Both the position numbers and the translations under genes were made by a program. The notes below the pieces were generated by a model. That model did not search any database and was not told the DNA's origin. It saw only the letters and a list, made by a program, of their open reading frames with translations. A stretch of 9,283 bases of DNA from JAGLRQ01 sp965369805 (GTDB taxonomy: Bacteria > Auribacterota > UBA6266): positions 1 through 9,283 of the forward strand of contig CBDURG010000080.1 of the NCBI GenBank assembly GCA_965369805.1, given 5' to 3'. This document shows, piece by piece, positions 1-6,971 of the stretch (position 1 is the first letter of the stretch; every line of letters begins with the position of its first letter).

Positions 1-1695
1 CAACTTGAAGAAGAGGCTTTTAAAACCGGAGAACTGATAAAACTAAATCAGAAAAAATTGCCCGGCTGTGTTTTGCACAGAACGGCAGTTAATGACGTGG
101 CAAGAACTGAAAACCTTACGTTTATTTGCACATCTAAAAAAAGAGATGCCGGGCCGACAAATAACTGGATGGCACCCGCAAAAGCGTATAAAAAAGCAGG
201 CGCGATTTTTAAAGATTCCATGAAAGGCAGGACCATGTATGTCATCGCGTTTTCAATGGGACCGGTAGGCTCTCCTTTCAGTAAAATAGGAATTGAGCTT
301 ACCGACAGCATATATGTTTGCCTTAATATGAGAATAATGACAAGAATGGGAAAGGAAATCCTTAATGTGCTTGGCAATGACGGGGAGTTTACAAAATGCC
401 TTCACGGGAAAGCCGAAAGGGATATAAATAAACGGCTTATTATGCACTTCCCGGAAGATAACACAATCTGGAGTGTCGGCTCAGGTTACGGAGGAAATGT
501 TCTCCTCGGCAAAAAATGTCTCGCCCTGAGAATAGCCAGTCATATGGGGCATAAAGAAGGATGGATGGCGGAACATATGCTGATCCTCGGGATTGAGGAA
601 CCAAACGGCCACATAGAATATATCGCTGCCGCTTTTCCAAGCGCATGCGGTAAAACAAACCTCGCCATGCTTATCCCGCCTGAAGGACTCGTAAGAAAGG
701 GCTACAGGATATGGACGGTTGGTGATGACATCGCCTGGATGAGAATAGATTCGGATGGAAAACTCTGGGCAATAAATCCCGAATATGGATTCTTTGGCGT
801 TGCCCCCGGAACAAATTTGAAATCAAACCCCAATGCGATAAAGACTATACGGAAAAACACTATTTTTACTAATGTTCTCCTTAAACCGGATAAAACTGTC
901 TGGTGGGAAGACGGAGACGAGCTTCCGCCAAAAAAAGGAATCGACTGGACAGGCAAGCCATGGAAAGCGGGTATAAAAGATGAAAACGGGAATTTGATTA
1001 AAGGTGCCAATCCCAATAGCAGGTTTACCGCTCCCGCGAAGCAGTGCCCTTCAATTTCATTCAGGTTGGATGACCATCATGGAGTTCCGATATCCGCGAT
1101 AATGTTCGGCGGCAGGAGAGCTCATCTCGCCCCGCTTGTCTACGAATCATTTAACTGGCAGCATGGCGTTTATGTCGGCGCGACCATGGCTTCCGAAAGG
1201 ACAGCCGCGCAGTACGGCAAACAGGGAGAGATAAGGCGCGACCCGATGGCTGTGCTTCCATTTTGTGGATATAACATGGGAGATTATTTTAAACACTGGC
1301 TTAAAATGGGCACACTTATGAAAAACCCGCCAAGAATTTTTCACGTTAACTGGTTTAGACAAGACGAAAAAGGAAAGTTTTTGTGGCCCGGTTATGCCGA
1401 AAACCTCCGTGTCATCGACTGGATACTGAGAAGATGCAATGGAACAGTAGACGCGAAGGAAAGCCCGATTGGACACCTCCCGCACAAAAAAGATTTGAAC
1501 CTTACAGGACTCAAATTAAAGAATGGGACTCTTGACAAACTTCTCAAAGTTAATCGCAAAGACTGGCTCGAAGAAGTATCCTCCATTGAAGAATTCTTTT
1601 CTAAATTTAAAGGCTGTCTTCCTCAAGAAATGACCGACGAATTAAACAGCGTAAAAAAACGCTTAAAAAAATGTAGGTCAAAAAAGCATAGCTGA
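1..1695 (+). CDS. pckG: Phosphoenolpyruvate carboxykinase (GTP), 5' truncated by window edge
   Basis: GTP-type PEP carboxykinase converts oxaloacetate and GTP to PEP, GDP and CO2, at the gluconeogenic/anaplerotic node in the cytosol. The frame is open from base 1 and already matches the family there (Q-L-E-E-E), so the true start lies upstream. I infer about 40-60 residues missing from 564 visible. Numbering window codons: substrate loop MKGRTMYV 74-81 (Arg77), GIELTDS from 97, GSGYGGN around 161-166, metal-ligand-type His192 in AEHM, P-loop FPSACGKTN 212-220 including the reactive Cys216, kinase-2 motif GDDIAWM 241-247, and FGGRR 369-373. The pocket segment reads PFCGYNMGDY where vertebrate enzymes have PFFGYNFGKY, so two aromatics differ. 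I believe this is common in bacterial members. The C-terminus is Lys-rich. No terminator is visible in the 39-nt convergent gap to the next gene. Identification is near certain. The internal TTG at 58 is not a real start. Confidence 0.97.
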   Translation, partial: QLEEEAFKTGELIKLNQKKLPGCVLHRTAVNDVARTENLTFICTSKKRDAGPTNNWMAPAKAYKKAGAIFKDSMKGRTMYVIAFSMGPVGSPFSKIGIELTDSIYVCLNMRIMTRMGKEILNVLGNDGEFTKCLHGKAERDINKRLIMHFPEDNTIWSVGSGYGGNVLLGKKCLALRIASHMGHKEGWMAEHMLILGIEEPNGHIEYIAAAFPSACGKTNLAMLIPPEGLVRKGYRIWTVGDDIAWMRIDSDGKLWAINPEYGFFGVAPGTNLKSNPNAIKTIRKNTIFTNVLLKPDKTVWWEDGDELPPKKGIDWTGKPWKAGIKDENGNLIKGANPNSRFTAPAKQCPSISFRLDDHHGVPISAIMFGGRRAHLAPLVYESFNWQHGVYVGATMASERTAAQYGKQGEIRRDPMAVLPFCGYNMGDYFKHWLKMGTLMKNPPRIFHVNWFRQDEKGKFLWPGYAENLRVIDWILRRCNGTVDAKESPIGHLPHKKDLNLTGLKLKNGTLDKLLKVNRKDWLEEVSSIEEFFSKFKGCLPQEMTDELNSVKKRLKKCRSKKHS

Positions 1696-1734
1696 TTTTA
1701 TACTTGTTTTGACAATAAGTGGAACGGGTTGGGG

Positions 1735-2946
1735 TTATTTCTTTAAATTTTCACGTTTTAATTCAAGCCTTGACTTCCCAATTCCAGGCGGACGGTACTT
1801 TGTCATATTGCTTTCATTATATTCCTTTTCCAAATCATTGTCTTTTACCACAAGCACATTGTAAAGCAACTGCAGGGAAGCGTTGGTAAACCCCGACTTA
1901 AAAGAAGACCACGGCGTAAAATATGTTTTCCCATTATTCTTTTCCTGCTCAACCCAGGCGCTTACAGGATAATCTGAAACAAGCATACCATCCAGGGAAT
2001 ATATATTTACCCTGAATAACCCGCTTTTTTTGATAACATCCATAGTTTCTATCAAATCCCGCGGATAATTCATACCAACCAGAAAATCCATAAATTCTTC
2101 TTTCCCGTCAAAAATCCTCATCCGCTCTTCGTTTTCCTTAATAAGTCGATTATCCCCTACTAACCCGATATCAAGAGCCGCTTTTTCTCCAAAATATTTC
2201 TTTGCCAGTATGGTATATCTTTTTACCATTCCTATGTAATCCGAACGGGAAGCCTTGTACCTGTAGGCAAGGAAAGAAACTTCATCCCAGTCCAGCATGG
2301 TAAACGGAATGTTCAATGAATCCTGTAACGTAACATTTTTAAAATACAAACCTTCAAGAATCATGCGGTTTGAAGTTCCGGCAACAAAATATCCTTCTTT
2401 ATGAAGATAGCCTATCAGCAAAGACATTCTCTTTATTGATTGTTTGAAGTTTTGTTCGTTCTTATTTTCCCTGAGATGGGCGACAAATGACATGAGATCT
2501 TTTTCTCTTACATATTTTAAGAATTCTTTTCCGGTTGTCGGCGTTGGCTCACAATCAAAAACAACCCATTTAATATTTAAACTTTCATCCTTAGCCCACT
2601 TTACAAAGTCCCTCACAAAATTTTCTGTCTGGTCAAGGGTGTCCTCACAGAAATAAAGATCTTCATCATACGGCAGAAGAAACCACGCCCGCACATTCAC
2701 TCCATGTTGTTCAGCCTTATAAAGAAGCTTTAAAAGGTTTGGGGAACCAATATCCGAAGGGCCGATATGTAAAATAAGCGAGATATCTTTTTCACTTAAT
2801 TCTTCTATATAATTTTCAACAACTTCGTACGGCAAAAACTCACACCACACACAAACCTTCATTTCCCGGCATTGGACACCGGAAGGGACAAATAAGCATA
2901 ATAAAAAAACCACAAAGATAAAAGCCGGGTAGTTGATGTTTGTCAT
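1735..2946 (-). CDS. Exported TIM-barrel-like protein of unknown function
   Basis: I do not recognise a named family. I chose the ATG at 2946, giving 403 aa, because GGAGG lies 9 nt upstream and the protein then begins with a signal peptide: a short N-region, hydrophobic FIFVVFLLCLFV at 9-20 and a cleavage region near VQC at 24-26. The open frame extends 23 codons further to 3015, but that extension would bury the signal. GVQC is a poor lipobox, so a periplasmic or secreted soluble protein is more likely than a lipoprotein. Repeated strand-helix units suggest a (beta/alpha)8 barrel: strands near 30-37, 55-61, 84-91, 126-131, 186-191, 214-219, 257-263 and 310-317. The fourth strand ends in FDCEP (Asp131, Glu133), where GH18-like glycosidases place their D-x-E catalytic pair, and the sixth ends in LDWDE. 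I infer glycoside-hydrolase-like or polysaccharide-binding function, unproven. The gene is divergent from the secreted Ysc84 protein. Confidence 0.85.
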   Translation of the reverse strand: MTNINYPAFIFVVFLLCLFVPSGVQCREMKVCVWCEFLPYEVVENYIEELSEKDISLILHIGPSDIGSPNLLKLLYKAEQHGVNVRAWFLLPYDEDLYFCEDTLDQTENFVRDFVKWAKDESLNIKWVVFDCEPTPTTGKEFLKYVREKDLMSFVAHLRENKNEQNFKQSIKRMSLLIGYLHKEGYFVAGTSNRMILEGLYFKNVTLQDSLNIPFTMLDWDEVSFLAYRYKASRSDYIGMVKRYTILAKKYFGEKAALDIGLVGDNRLIKENEERMRIFDGKEEFMDFLVGMNYPRDLIETMDVIKKSGLFRVNIYSLDGMLVSDYPVSAWVEQEKNNGKTYFTPWSSFKSGFTNASLQLLYNVLVVKDNDLEKEYNESNMTKYRPPGIGKSRLELKRENLKK

Positions 2947-2955
2947 TCGCTGCTT

Positions 2956-2960
2956 CCTCC
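2956..2960 (-). promoter_or_regulatory. Ribosome binding site fixing the start of the TIM-barrel gene
   Basis: On the minus strand GGAGG stands 9 nt before the ATG at 2946. No comparable site precedes the more upstream in-frame start at 3015. This places translation start immediately before a signal peptide. Confidence 0.75.
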
Positions 2961-2983
2961 GTTTCAAAATTATCTTGAAGTTT

Positions 2984-2989
2984 ATTATA
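2984..2989 (-). promoter_or_regulatory. Possible -10 element for the TIM-barrel gene
   Basis: A perfect TATAAT reads on the minus strand and would give a leader of roughly 30 nt before the ATG at 2946. At a 17-nt spacing the -35 position (GTGAGA) is poor. A second minus-strand TATAAT at 3038-3043 also lacks a good -35. This is weak, based on one hexamer in AT-rich DNA. Confidence 0.25.
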
Positions 2990-3023
2990 AAGTATTGGTC
3001 TATATTTCTCACCAATTATCTAC

Positions 3024-3052
3024 TTGAAAAACAATCTATTATAGCGTAGAAT
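3024..3052 (+). promoter_or_regulatory. Sigma-70-type promoter for the Ysc84 gene
   Basis: TTGAAA at 3024-3029, a 17-nt spacer and TAGAAT at 3047-3052 make a reasonable vegetative promoter. Transcription would start near 3059, giving a leader of about 50 nt before the ATG at 3109. A consensus TTGACA at 3053-3058 has no -10 at usable spacing. Confidence 0.5.
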
Positions 3053-3096
3053 TTGACACAGTAGTTTATAAATCACCTGAGTAGTACCACAAAAAA

Positions 3097-3105
3097 GGAG
3101 GAGGT
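3097..3105 (+). promoter_or_regulatory. Strong Shine-Dalgarno site of the Ysc84 gene
   Basis: GGAGGAGGT reads close to the full anti-Shine-Dalgarno complement and sits just before the ATG at 3109. It is the strongest ribosome site in the window and suggests high expression. Confidence 0.8.
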
Positions 3106-3108
3106 AAT

Positions 3109-3777
3109 ATGAAGTTATTTTTATCACTGTTTCTTATTTTCGCTCTGTCCACCACCTGCTTTTCGGCAGACCCGGATGGAAGAGTTAATAAGAAACTGGA
3201 AAACTGCACCACTGTTGTTCAAGAACTGCTTGACATGCCTGAACATGGTATCCCCGCGGGTCTCCTGGATCAATGTACCGGCATAGCTATATTCCCCAAC
3301 ACTATTAAGGGCGGATTTATATTGGGCGGAAGAGGAGGAACCGGCGTTGTTCTTTCACATGACAAAGAAACCGGTAAATGGTCAGCTCCCGCGTTTGTTG
3401 GAATTGGAGGAATAAGCTTTGGATTTCAGATCGGGGCACAGGCATCAGATATTGTCCTTGTCACAACATCCAGAAAAGGCCTCGACATGCTGCTCAGGCA
3501 CAATGTAACCCTCGGAGGAGATGCTGCTGTTGCCGCGGGCCCTATAGGGAGAAATGCTGAAATCTCCACCGATATACTGCTGCAAACACCGATACTAAGT
3601 TATTCAAGGACAAAGGGTGCTTTTATAGGAGTCGCGCTTGATGGAGCGGTTATAGCGCAGGACAAAAAAGATAACGAAATACTCTACGGACAACCATTAA
3701 CCGCGATAGAAATCGTTATAGACAAAAAAGTTTCACCGACACCTGAAGGTGAAAAACTCATCAATGCTTTGAAGTAG
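3109..3777 (+). CDS. Secreted Ysc84/SH3YL1-domain (DUF500-type) protein
   Basis: This 222-aa protein has an N-terminal signal peptide (LFLSLFLIFAL hydrophobic core, cleavage near Ala20) followed by one domain of the Ysc84/SH3YL1 family. Visible family motifs are IPxxLLxxCxGIAIFP (48-63), the Gly-rich GGFILGGRGGTGV (68-80), SAPAFVGIGGISFGFQIGAQ (92-111), DIVLV (114-118) and YSRTKGAFIGVALDG (165-179). In eukaryotes this domain binds phosphoinositide lipids. Bacterial members are usually exported and their role is not established, so lipid or envelope binding is inferred. The length fits a stand-alone bacterial member. It has its own candidate promoter, a very strong ribosome site and a perfect intrinsic terminator, so it looks like a well-expressed single-gene unit divergent from another exported protein. 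The family call is firm, the function is not. Confidence 0.93.
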   Translation: MKLFLSLFLIFALSTTCFSADPDGRVNKKLENCTTVVQELLDMPEHGIPAGLLDQCTGIAIFPNTIKGGFILGGRGGTGVVLSHDKETGKWSAPAFVGIGGISFGFQIGAQASDIVLVTTSRKGLDMLLRHNVTLGGDAAVAAGPIGRNAEISTDILLQTPILSYSRTKGAFIGVALDGAVIAQDKKDNEILYGQPLTAIEIVIDKKVSPTPEGEKLINALK

Positions 3778-3804
3778 TAAAAAGAAATATCAGAAATATT
3801 CAGA

Positions 3805-3840
3805 GAAAAGCGCATTTCATAATGCGCTTTTCTTCTTTTT
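3805..3840 (+). terminator. Rho-independent terminator after the Ysc84 gene
   Basis: GAAAAGCGCATT (3805-3816) pairs perfectly with AATGCGCTTTTC (3821-3832) around a TCAT loop, a 12-bp stem followed by TTCTTTTTT. It separates the Ysc84 gene from the acetyltransferase gene downstream. The A-rich 5' side could also allow some termination in the opposite direction. Confidence 0.93.
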
Positions 3841-3849
3841 TGTTATACT
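3841..3849 (+). promoter_or_regulatory. Possible extended -10 promoter for the GNAT gene
   Basis: TGT followed by TATACT forms a TGn extended -10 immediately after the terminator, where a fresh promoter is needed. No convincing -35 lies 17 nt upstream. A start near 3856 would leave a 30-nt leader with no clear Shine-Dalgarno site. Confidence 0.4.
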
Positions 3850-3885
3850 TAGAGAACAAAAATAAAAAGCATACTGTAAATCTCT

Positions 3886-4386
3886 ATGAAAAACTTAATC
3901 TCAATTAAGATAAGACAATTGAAAAAATACGATTTACCCGGATTAAAATCTCTTATAGCCGGAATCCAAAATTTCAAAAATGAAGAAAAAGAGTGCGCTC
4001 TTGAGCTAATCAGCTACGCGCTAAAAAATAAAAATCAGAGAGATTATATAATATACATAGCCGAATCCGGCAAAAATATCACCGGGTTCATAATTTACGG
4101 CTGGATAGATCTTACAAAAGGCTGCTATGACCTTTACTGGATAGCAACCCATAAGAAATCCAGAAAAATCGGCACCGGTAAAAAATTGATGGAACAAATG
4201 GAAAAAGACATAAAAAAGAGCAAAGGCCGTTCAATATTCATAGAAACATCTTCTAAAACAAATTATCTTTCTGCCAGAAAATTTTATACTTCATGCGGAT
4301 ACCATGAAGAATCACGCGTAAAATCATTCTATGATAAAAATGATGATAAAATAATATACCGCAAGGATATAAAAAACGGAAAGTAG
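3886..4386 (+). CDS. GNAT-family N-acetyltransferase
   Basis: This 166-aa protein has the length and order of a single-domain GNAT enzyme, which moves an acetyl group from acetyl-CoA to an amine. Motif A is clear: strand DLYWIATHKKS (82-92) runs into the CoA pyrophosphate loop RKIGTGKKLM (93-102). Motif B is YLSARKFYTSCGY (127-139), followed by a C-terminal stretch RVKSFYDKNDDKIIYRK (144-160). From memory, a similar FY...DDK..Y ending occurs in GNATs found near D-Ala-D-Ala-ligase-like ATP-grasp genes, which would fit this neighbourhood, but I cannot verify it. The substrate is unknown. A beta-lysine N-acetyltransferase role (AblB-like) is conceivable given the KamA homologue 3.6 kb away. The ATG has no good ribosome site and no better alternative. 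A 74-nt gap precedes the next gene on the same strand. Confidence 0.88.
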   Translation: MKNLISIKIRQLKKYDLPGLKSLIAGIQNFKNEEKECALELISYALKNKNQRDYIIYIAESGKNITGFIIYGWIDLTKGCYDLYWIATHKKSRKIGTGKKLMEQMEKDIKKSKGRSIFIETSSKTNYLSARKFYTSCGYHEESRVKSFYDKNDDKIIYRKDIKNGK

Positions 4387-4460
4387 AAAGAAGGAATAAA
4401 GAAAATAATCTCCCGCAAAGGAGCTTTGTTCTAATACTCAGTTTTTAGATTTTCAAAATT

Positions 4461-5810
4461 ATGTATAAAAACAATAAAATTAAAAAAGTTGTTAAACGTT
4501 CGGGTGTTGTTGTTCCCTTCGCGCAGGAAAGAATACTCAACGCGATTTATAAAGCCACAATCGCCACGGGGGGCAGAAATAAAAAAACCGCGGAAAAACT
4601 TTCTGATGAAGTTATAGGCATCTTAAATAAATGTTTTTCTCCTGACAACCCTCCTACCGTGGAAGACATACAAGACATAACGGAAAAAGTCCTCATTGAA
4701 AGCGGCCATTCAAAAACAGCAAAGGCCTTTATACTCTACCGATATGACCGGATCAAGGAACGGCTCGAAAAAGGAAAGCGGACAGTTGTTCCGTTTGATA
4801 AAGTTCCTTATCACAGAATCTATCACATACTCAATTGGGCCATTGATAACAACGTCGAGAGGATAAGCAGGGTAAATGAGATTATAAAACAGGATAAATT
4901 CTCACGGCTTGTTGAAATCTCCGAAAACAAATATCAGGAAGAGATTGAAACAGCGGCAAAAATGATGCTTGAAATGGGAGATAATCTTAAGGTTGTTATC
5001 GTAGCAGGGCCTTCATCATCCGGAAAAACTACTACTACTATAAAAACAAGCGAGATCCTTAAGAAAAACAAAAAAAACTTTGTTACACTGAATGTTGATA
5101 ATTACTTCTATGATTTAAAATTGCACCCGAAAGATGAACACGGCGACTATGATTTTGAAACTCCGGAAGCCCTTGATCTCGATTTGATAAACAAGCATAT
5201 CCATCAACTTATAGAAGGGAAAAAGGTTGAGGTACCGTCATATAACTTTAAGGCCGGAAGAAGAGAAAAGAAAACATCACCTCTTAAATTAAACCCGGGA
5301 GAAATTATTCTCATAGACAGCCTGCACGGCCTTCATGAAAAAATGACCGGTTCAATAGGCCACAGCAATAAGTTTAACCTTTATATTGAAACACTCCTCC
5401 AGATGAAAGATAAAAATAACGAATTTATCCGCTGGACAGACCTGAGGCTCCTGAGAAGAATGGTCAGGGACTCAAAATACAGGAGTTACGACCCTCAAAT
5501 GACTATAGAGCACTGGCATTACGTGAGAAGCAGCGAACTCCGCCACATAATCCCTTTTGTGAATACTGCCAACTATGTCATTAACAGCGCTATGCCCTAT
5601 GAACTTCCTGTTATGAAAAATCTTCTCTCACGTAATTTTAAGGGCTTTATCGATACACTAAAAAACAATGTTACAAAACAGGATGCCTACCTGCGCGCAA
5701 CCAGGGTAAAGCAGCTGCTTGAATCGTTTGAAAGCATTGAGGATTTTTCATGTATCCCGTCTGACTCTCTCATCAGGGAATTCATAGGGGGAAGCAGGTA
5801 TAAGTATTAG
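4461..5810 (+). CDS. ATP-cone / uridine-kinase-like P-loop kinase fusion
   Basis: This 449-aa protein has two parts. Residues about 7-100 form an ATP-cone, the nucleotide-sensing domain of ribonucleotide reductases and NrdR: VKRSGVVVPFAQERILNAIYKA (11-32), ending in ILYRYDRIKER. After a linker, residues about 175-415 match the phosphoribulokinase/uridine kinase family: P-loop GPSSSGKTT (183-191), DNYFYD (213-218), DYDFETPEALD (229-239), PSYNFKAGRR (259-268), the Walker-B position IILIDSLHGLHE (282-293) and the lid segment RLLRRMVRD (329-337). The kinase half, including RLLRRMVRD, HYVRSSE and NSAMPYELPVM, most resembles the long uridine-kinase-like proteins that carry an N-terminal TGS/ThrRS-type domain. 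Here an ATP-cone stands in that place. I infer a nucleoside or related kinase gated by ATP/dATP, substrate unproven. No clear Shine-Dalgarno site precedes the ATG. The gene converges on the ATP-grasp operon. Confidence 0.88.
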   Translation: MYKNNKIKKVVKRSGVVVPFAQERILNAIYKATIATGGRNKKTAEKLSDEVIGILNKCFSPDNPPTVEDIQDITEKVLIESGHSKTAKAFILYRYDRIKERLEKGKRTVVPFDKVPYHRIYHILNWAIDNNVERISRVNEIIKQDKFSRLVEISENKYQEEIETAAKMMLEMGDNLKVVIVAGPSSSGKTTTTIKTSEILKKNKKNFVTLNVDNYFYDLKLHPKDEHGDYDFETPEALDLDLINKHIHQLIEGKKVEVPSYNFKAGRREKKTSPLKLNPGEIILIDSLHGLHEKMTGSIGHSNKFNLYIETLLQMKDKNNEFIRWTDLRLLRRMVRDSKYRSYDPQMTIEHWHYVRSSELRHIIPFVNTANYVINSAMPYELPVMKNLLSRNFKGFIDTLKNNVTKQDAYLRATRVKQLLESFESIEDFSCIPSDSLIREFIGGSRYKY

Positions 5811-5815
5811 TATCT

Positions 5816-5850
5816 AGCCCCCTCCGGGGAGGCTGCGCCGCGCTTCGCGC
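5816..5850. repeat. GC-rich palindromic cluster in convergent gap
   Basis: A 35-nt block, far more GC-rich than its AT-rich surroundings, holds the palindrome CCTCCGGGGAGG (5821-5832) and a second foldable unit in which GCGC at 5835-5838 can pair with GCGC at 5847-5850. No T-run follows on either strand, so it is not a standard intrinsic terminator, though the hairpins could block convergent transcripts. I read it as a probable dispersed intergenic repeat. Copies elsewhere cannot be checked from this window. Confidence 0.5.
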
Positions 5851-5856
5851 TATTTC

Positions 5857-5884
5857 GTGAATGGTAAATAGTGAATCGTAATTC
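5857..5884. repeat. Degenerate 7-nt tandem repeat, four units
   Basis: Four consecutive heptamers read GTGAATG, GTAAATA, GTGAATC, GTAATTC. Each differs from the consensus GTGAATN by only one or two bases. The array directly follows the GC-rich palindromes and ends next to the stop of the ATP-grasp gene on the other strand, so both parts may form one composite intergenic element. Confidence 0.6.
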
Positions 5885-5888
5885 TATT

Positions 5889-6971
5889 TTAAACAGGGGC
5901 AGCAATTTTTAAATCCTTGCCGGATTCGGAAGTTTGCACACCCTCATCAGACACCTGTTCGAAAATCGGGTTTTTCATATATTCAGTACCTTCTTCAAGT
6001 ATCTGTTCAACAAAATCTGTATAAGACCATCCTCCGGCTTTCATTTGCCTCACCGCGCCCGCGTCGGGGCTGATATCAGGATTGGGATTAACATCAATAA
6101 TGTAAAGATTGTTTCTTCCATCCATTCTCAAATCAACCCTCGCGTATCCTTTTTTTACCATAACATTAAAAATCTTTACGCAAATATTCTGAATCTTTTT
6201 CAGCAGGGTTTTTGAAAGTTCGGCCGGACAAACAGGTATTGTGGATTTATATTCTATGCTTTCGGGGCTCCACTTGGCCTCATAGGAAATTATCTTATAT
6301 TTTCTCTTATCGGGAAAACTGAATTTTATCTCTGACACCGGAAAAGATTTTACGCCATTTTTTGTTTTCACTAAAAAACAGTTGAACTCCCTGCCGTCAA
6401 TATATTCCTCAGCAAGAAGGCCTTCTGAAAAAATACCCAAAAGCCTTTCAAAATTTTCCGCAGCTTCCCGCGGACTCGAAAAGATATTTCCTTCCGATAT
6501 ACCGGCACTTCCGTCTTCATAAAGGGGCTTTACAATAACGGGGAATTTTAATTTTTCCAGAGAGTTAAAATCCTGTACCCCTCTTACTGTTACGGCACCG
6601 GGGCATTTTATTTTCATGTCTTTAAGAAACAGCCTGTGATTATATTTGTTCAGGCAAATACCAAGTGAAAGAGGAGAAGCGCCGGTGTACGGGACTTTTA
6701 AAAGTTCGAGAAGAGCAACCACATTCATCTCAAATTCAGCCCGGCCAAACACACTTTCACACAAATTAACAACTACATCCGGCCTATTCCTTTGTATATC
6801 GCAAATTAGCCTTTGAACATCATTCTTTACATCCAGTTTGATTATTTCATGATTTTTTTCCTTCAACGATTCTTCCATAGCTATTATATGGTTATGAAGA
6901 TACCTGTCGGTTACTCCAGGTTCCAGGTCCGCCCTGAGATCAGGGTCGTTATATATAAGCGCAACTTTCAA
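5889..6971 (-). CDS. ATP-grasp ligase, D-Ala-D-Ala-ligase-like (second of pair)
   Basis: A 360-aa ATP-grasp enzyme that should join a carboxylate to an amine through an acyl-phosphate. Visible parts: N-terminal lobe NLCESVFGRAEFEMNVVALLELLKVPYTG (69-97), ATP lysine in FPVIVKP (Lys148), the loop EDGSAGI (152-158), EEYIDGRE (188-195), and metal ligands in ARVDLRMD (Asp280) and IIDVNPNPDIS (Asp293, Asn295). Asp293 replaces the Glu normal in Ddl, and PDIS replaces PGMT. The N-terminal GGxSxEREVS signature of cell-wall Ddl is absent, so D-Ala-D-Ala is probably not the product. Translation starts at a TTG: GGGAG lies 7 nt upstream, and the start overlaps the preceding stop as TTGA, indicating coupling. 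The next in-frame ATG, at codon 32, would delete the conserved first strand. The last 30 residues are a nonconserved tail. Confidence 0.9.
   Translation of the reverse strand: MKVALIYNDPDLRADLEPGVTDRYLHNHIIAMEESLKEKNHEIIKLDVKNDVQRLICDIQRNRPDVVVNLCESVFGRAEFEMNVVALLELLKVPYTGASPLSLGICLNKYNHRLFLKDMKIKCPGAVTVRGVQDFNSLEKLKFPVIVKPLYEDGSAGISEGNIFSSPREAAENFERLLGIFSEGLLAEEYIDGREFNCFLVKTKNGVKSFPVSEIKFSFPDKRKYKIISYEAKWSPESIEYKSTIPVCPAELSKTLLKKIQNICVKIFNVMVKKGYARVDLRMDGRNNLYIIDVNPNPDISPDAGAVRQMKAGGWSYTDFVEQILEEGTEYMKNPIFEQVSDEGVQTSESGKDLKIAAPV

Noticed and set aside
58..60. TTG as the start of PEP carboxykinase
   Set aside because: The frame is open and homologous to the family upstream to base 1, so the gene is cut by the window edge rather than starting here.
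702..1586. Several long open frames on the minus strand opposite the PEP carboxykinase gene
   Set aside because: They lie wholly within a gene with clear family motifs, have no ribosome sites or recognisable domains, and are explained as shadows of the coding strand.
1696..1734. Terminator between the convergent PEP carboxykinase and TIM-barrel genes
   Set aside because: No stem with a following T-run could be found in the 39-nt gap on either strand.
2947..3015. Longer N-terminus (23 extra codons) for the TIM-barrel protein
   Set aside because: The internal ATG at 2946 has GGAGG and directly precedes a signal peptide. The extension has neither and would mask the signal.
3060..3085. Direct repeat AGTAGT at 3060-3065 and 3080-3085, spaced 20 bp, as an operator
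   Set aside because: Six bases in AT-rich DNA downstream of the likely transcription start is too little to call a binding site.
4411..4440. Small hairpin CAAAG-GAG-CTTTG before the ATP-cone kinase, and an AAAGGAG ribosome-like site in it
   Set aside because: The stem is only 5 bp with no T-run, and no open frame of useful length follows the AAAGGAG, so there is neither a terminator nor a leader peptide to claim.
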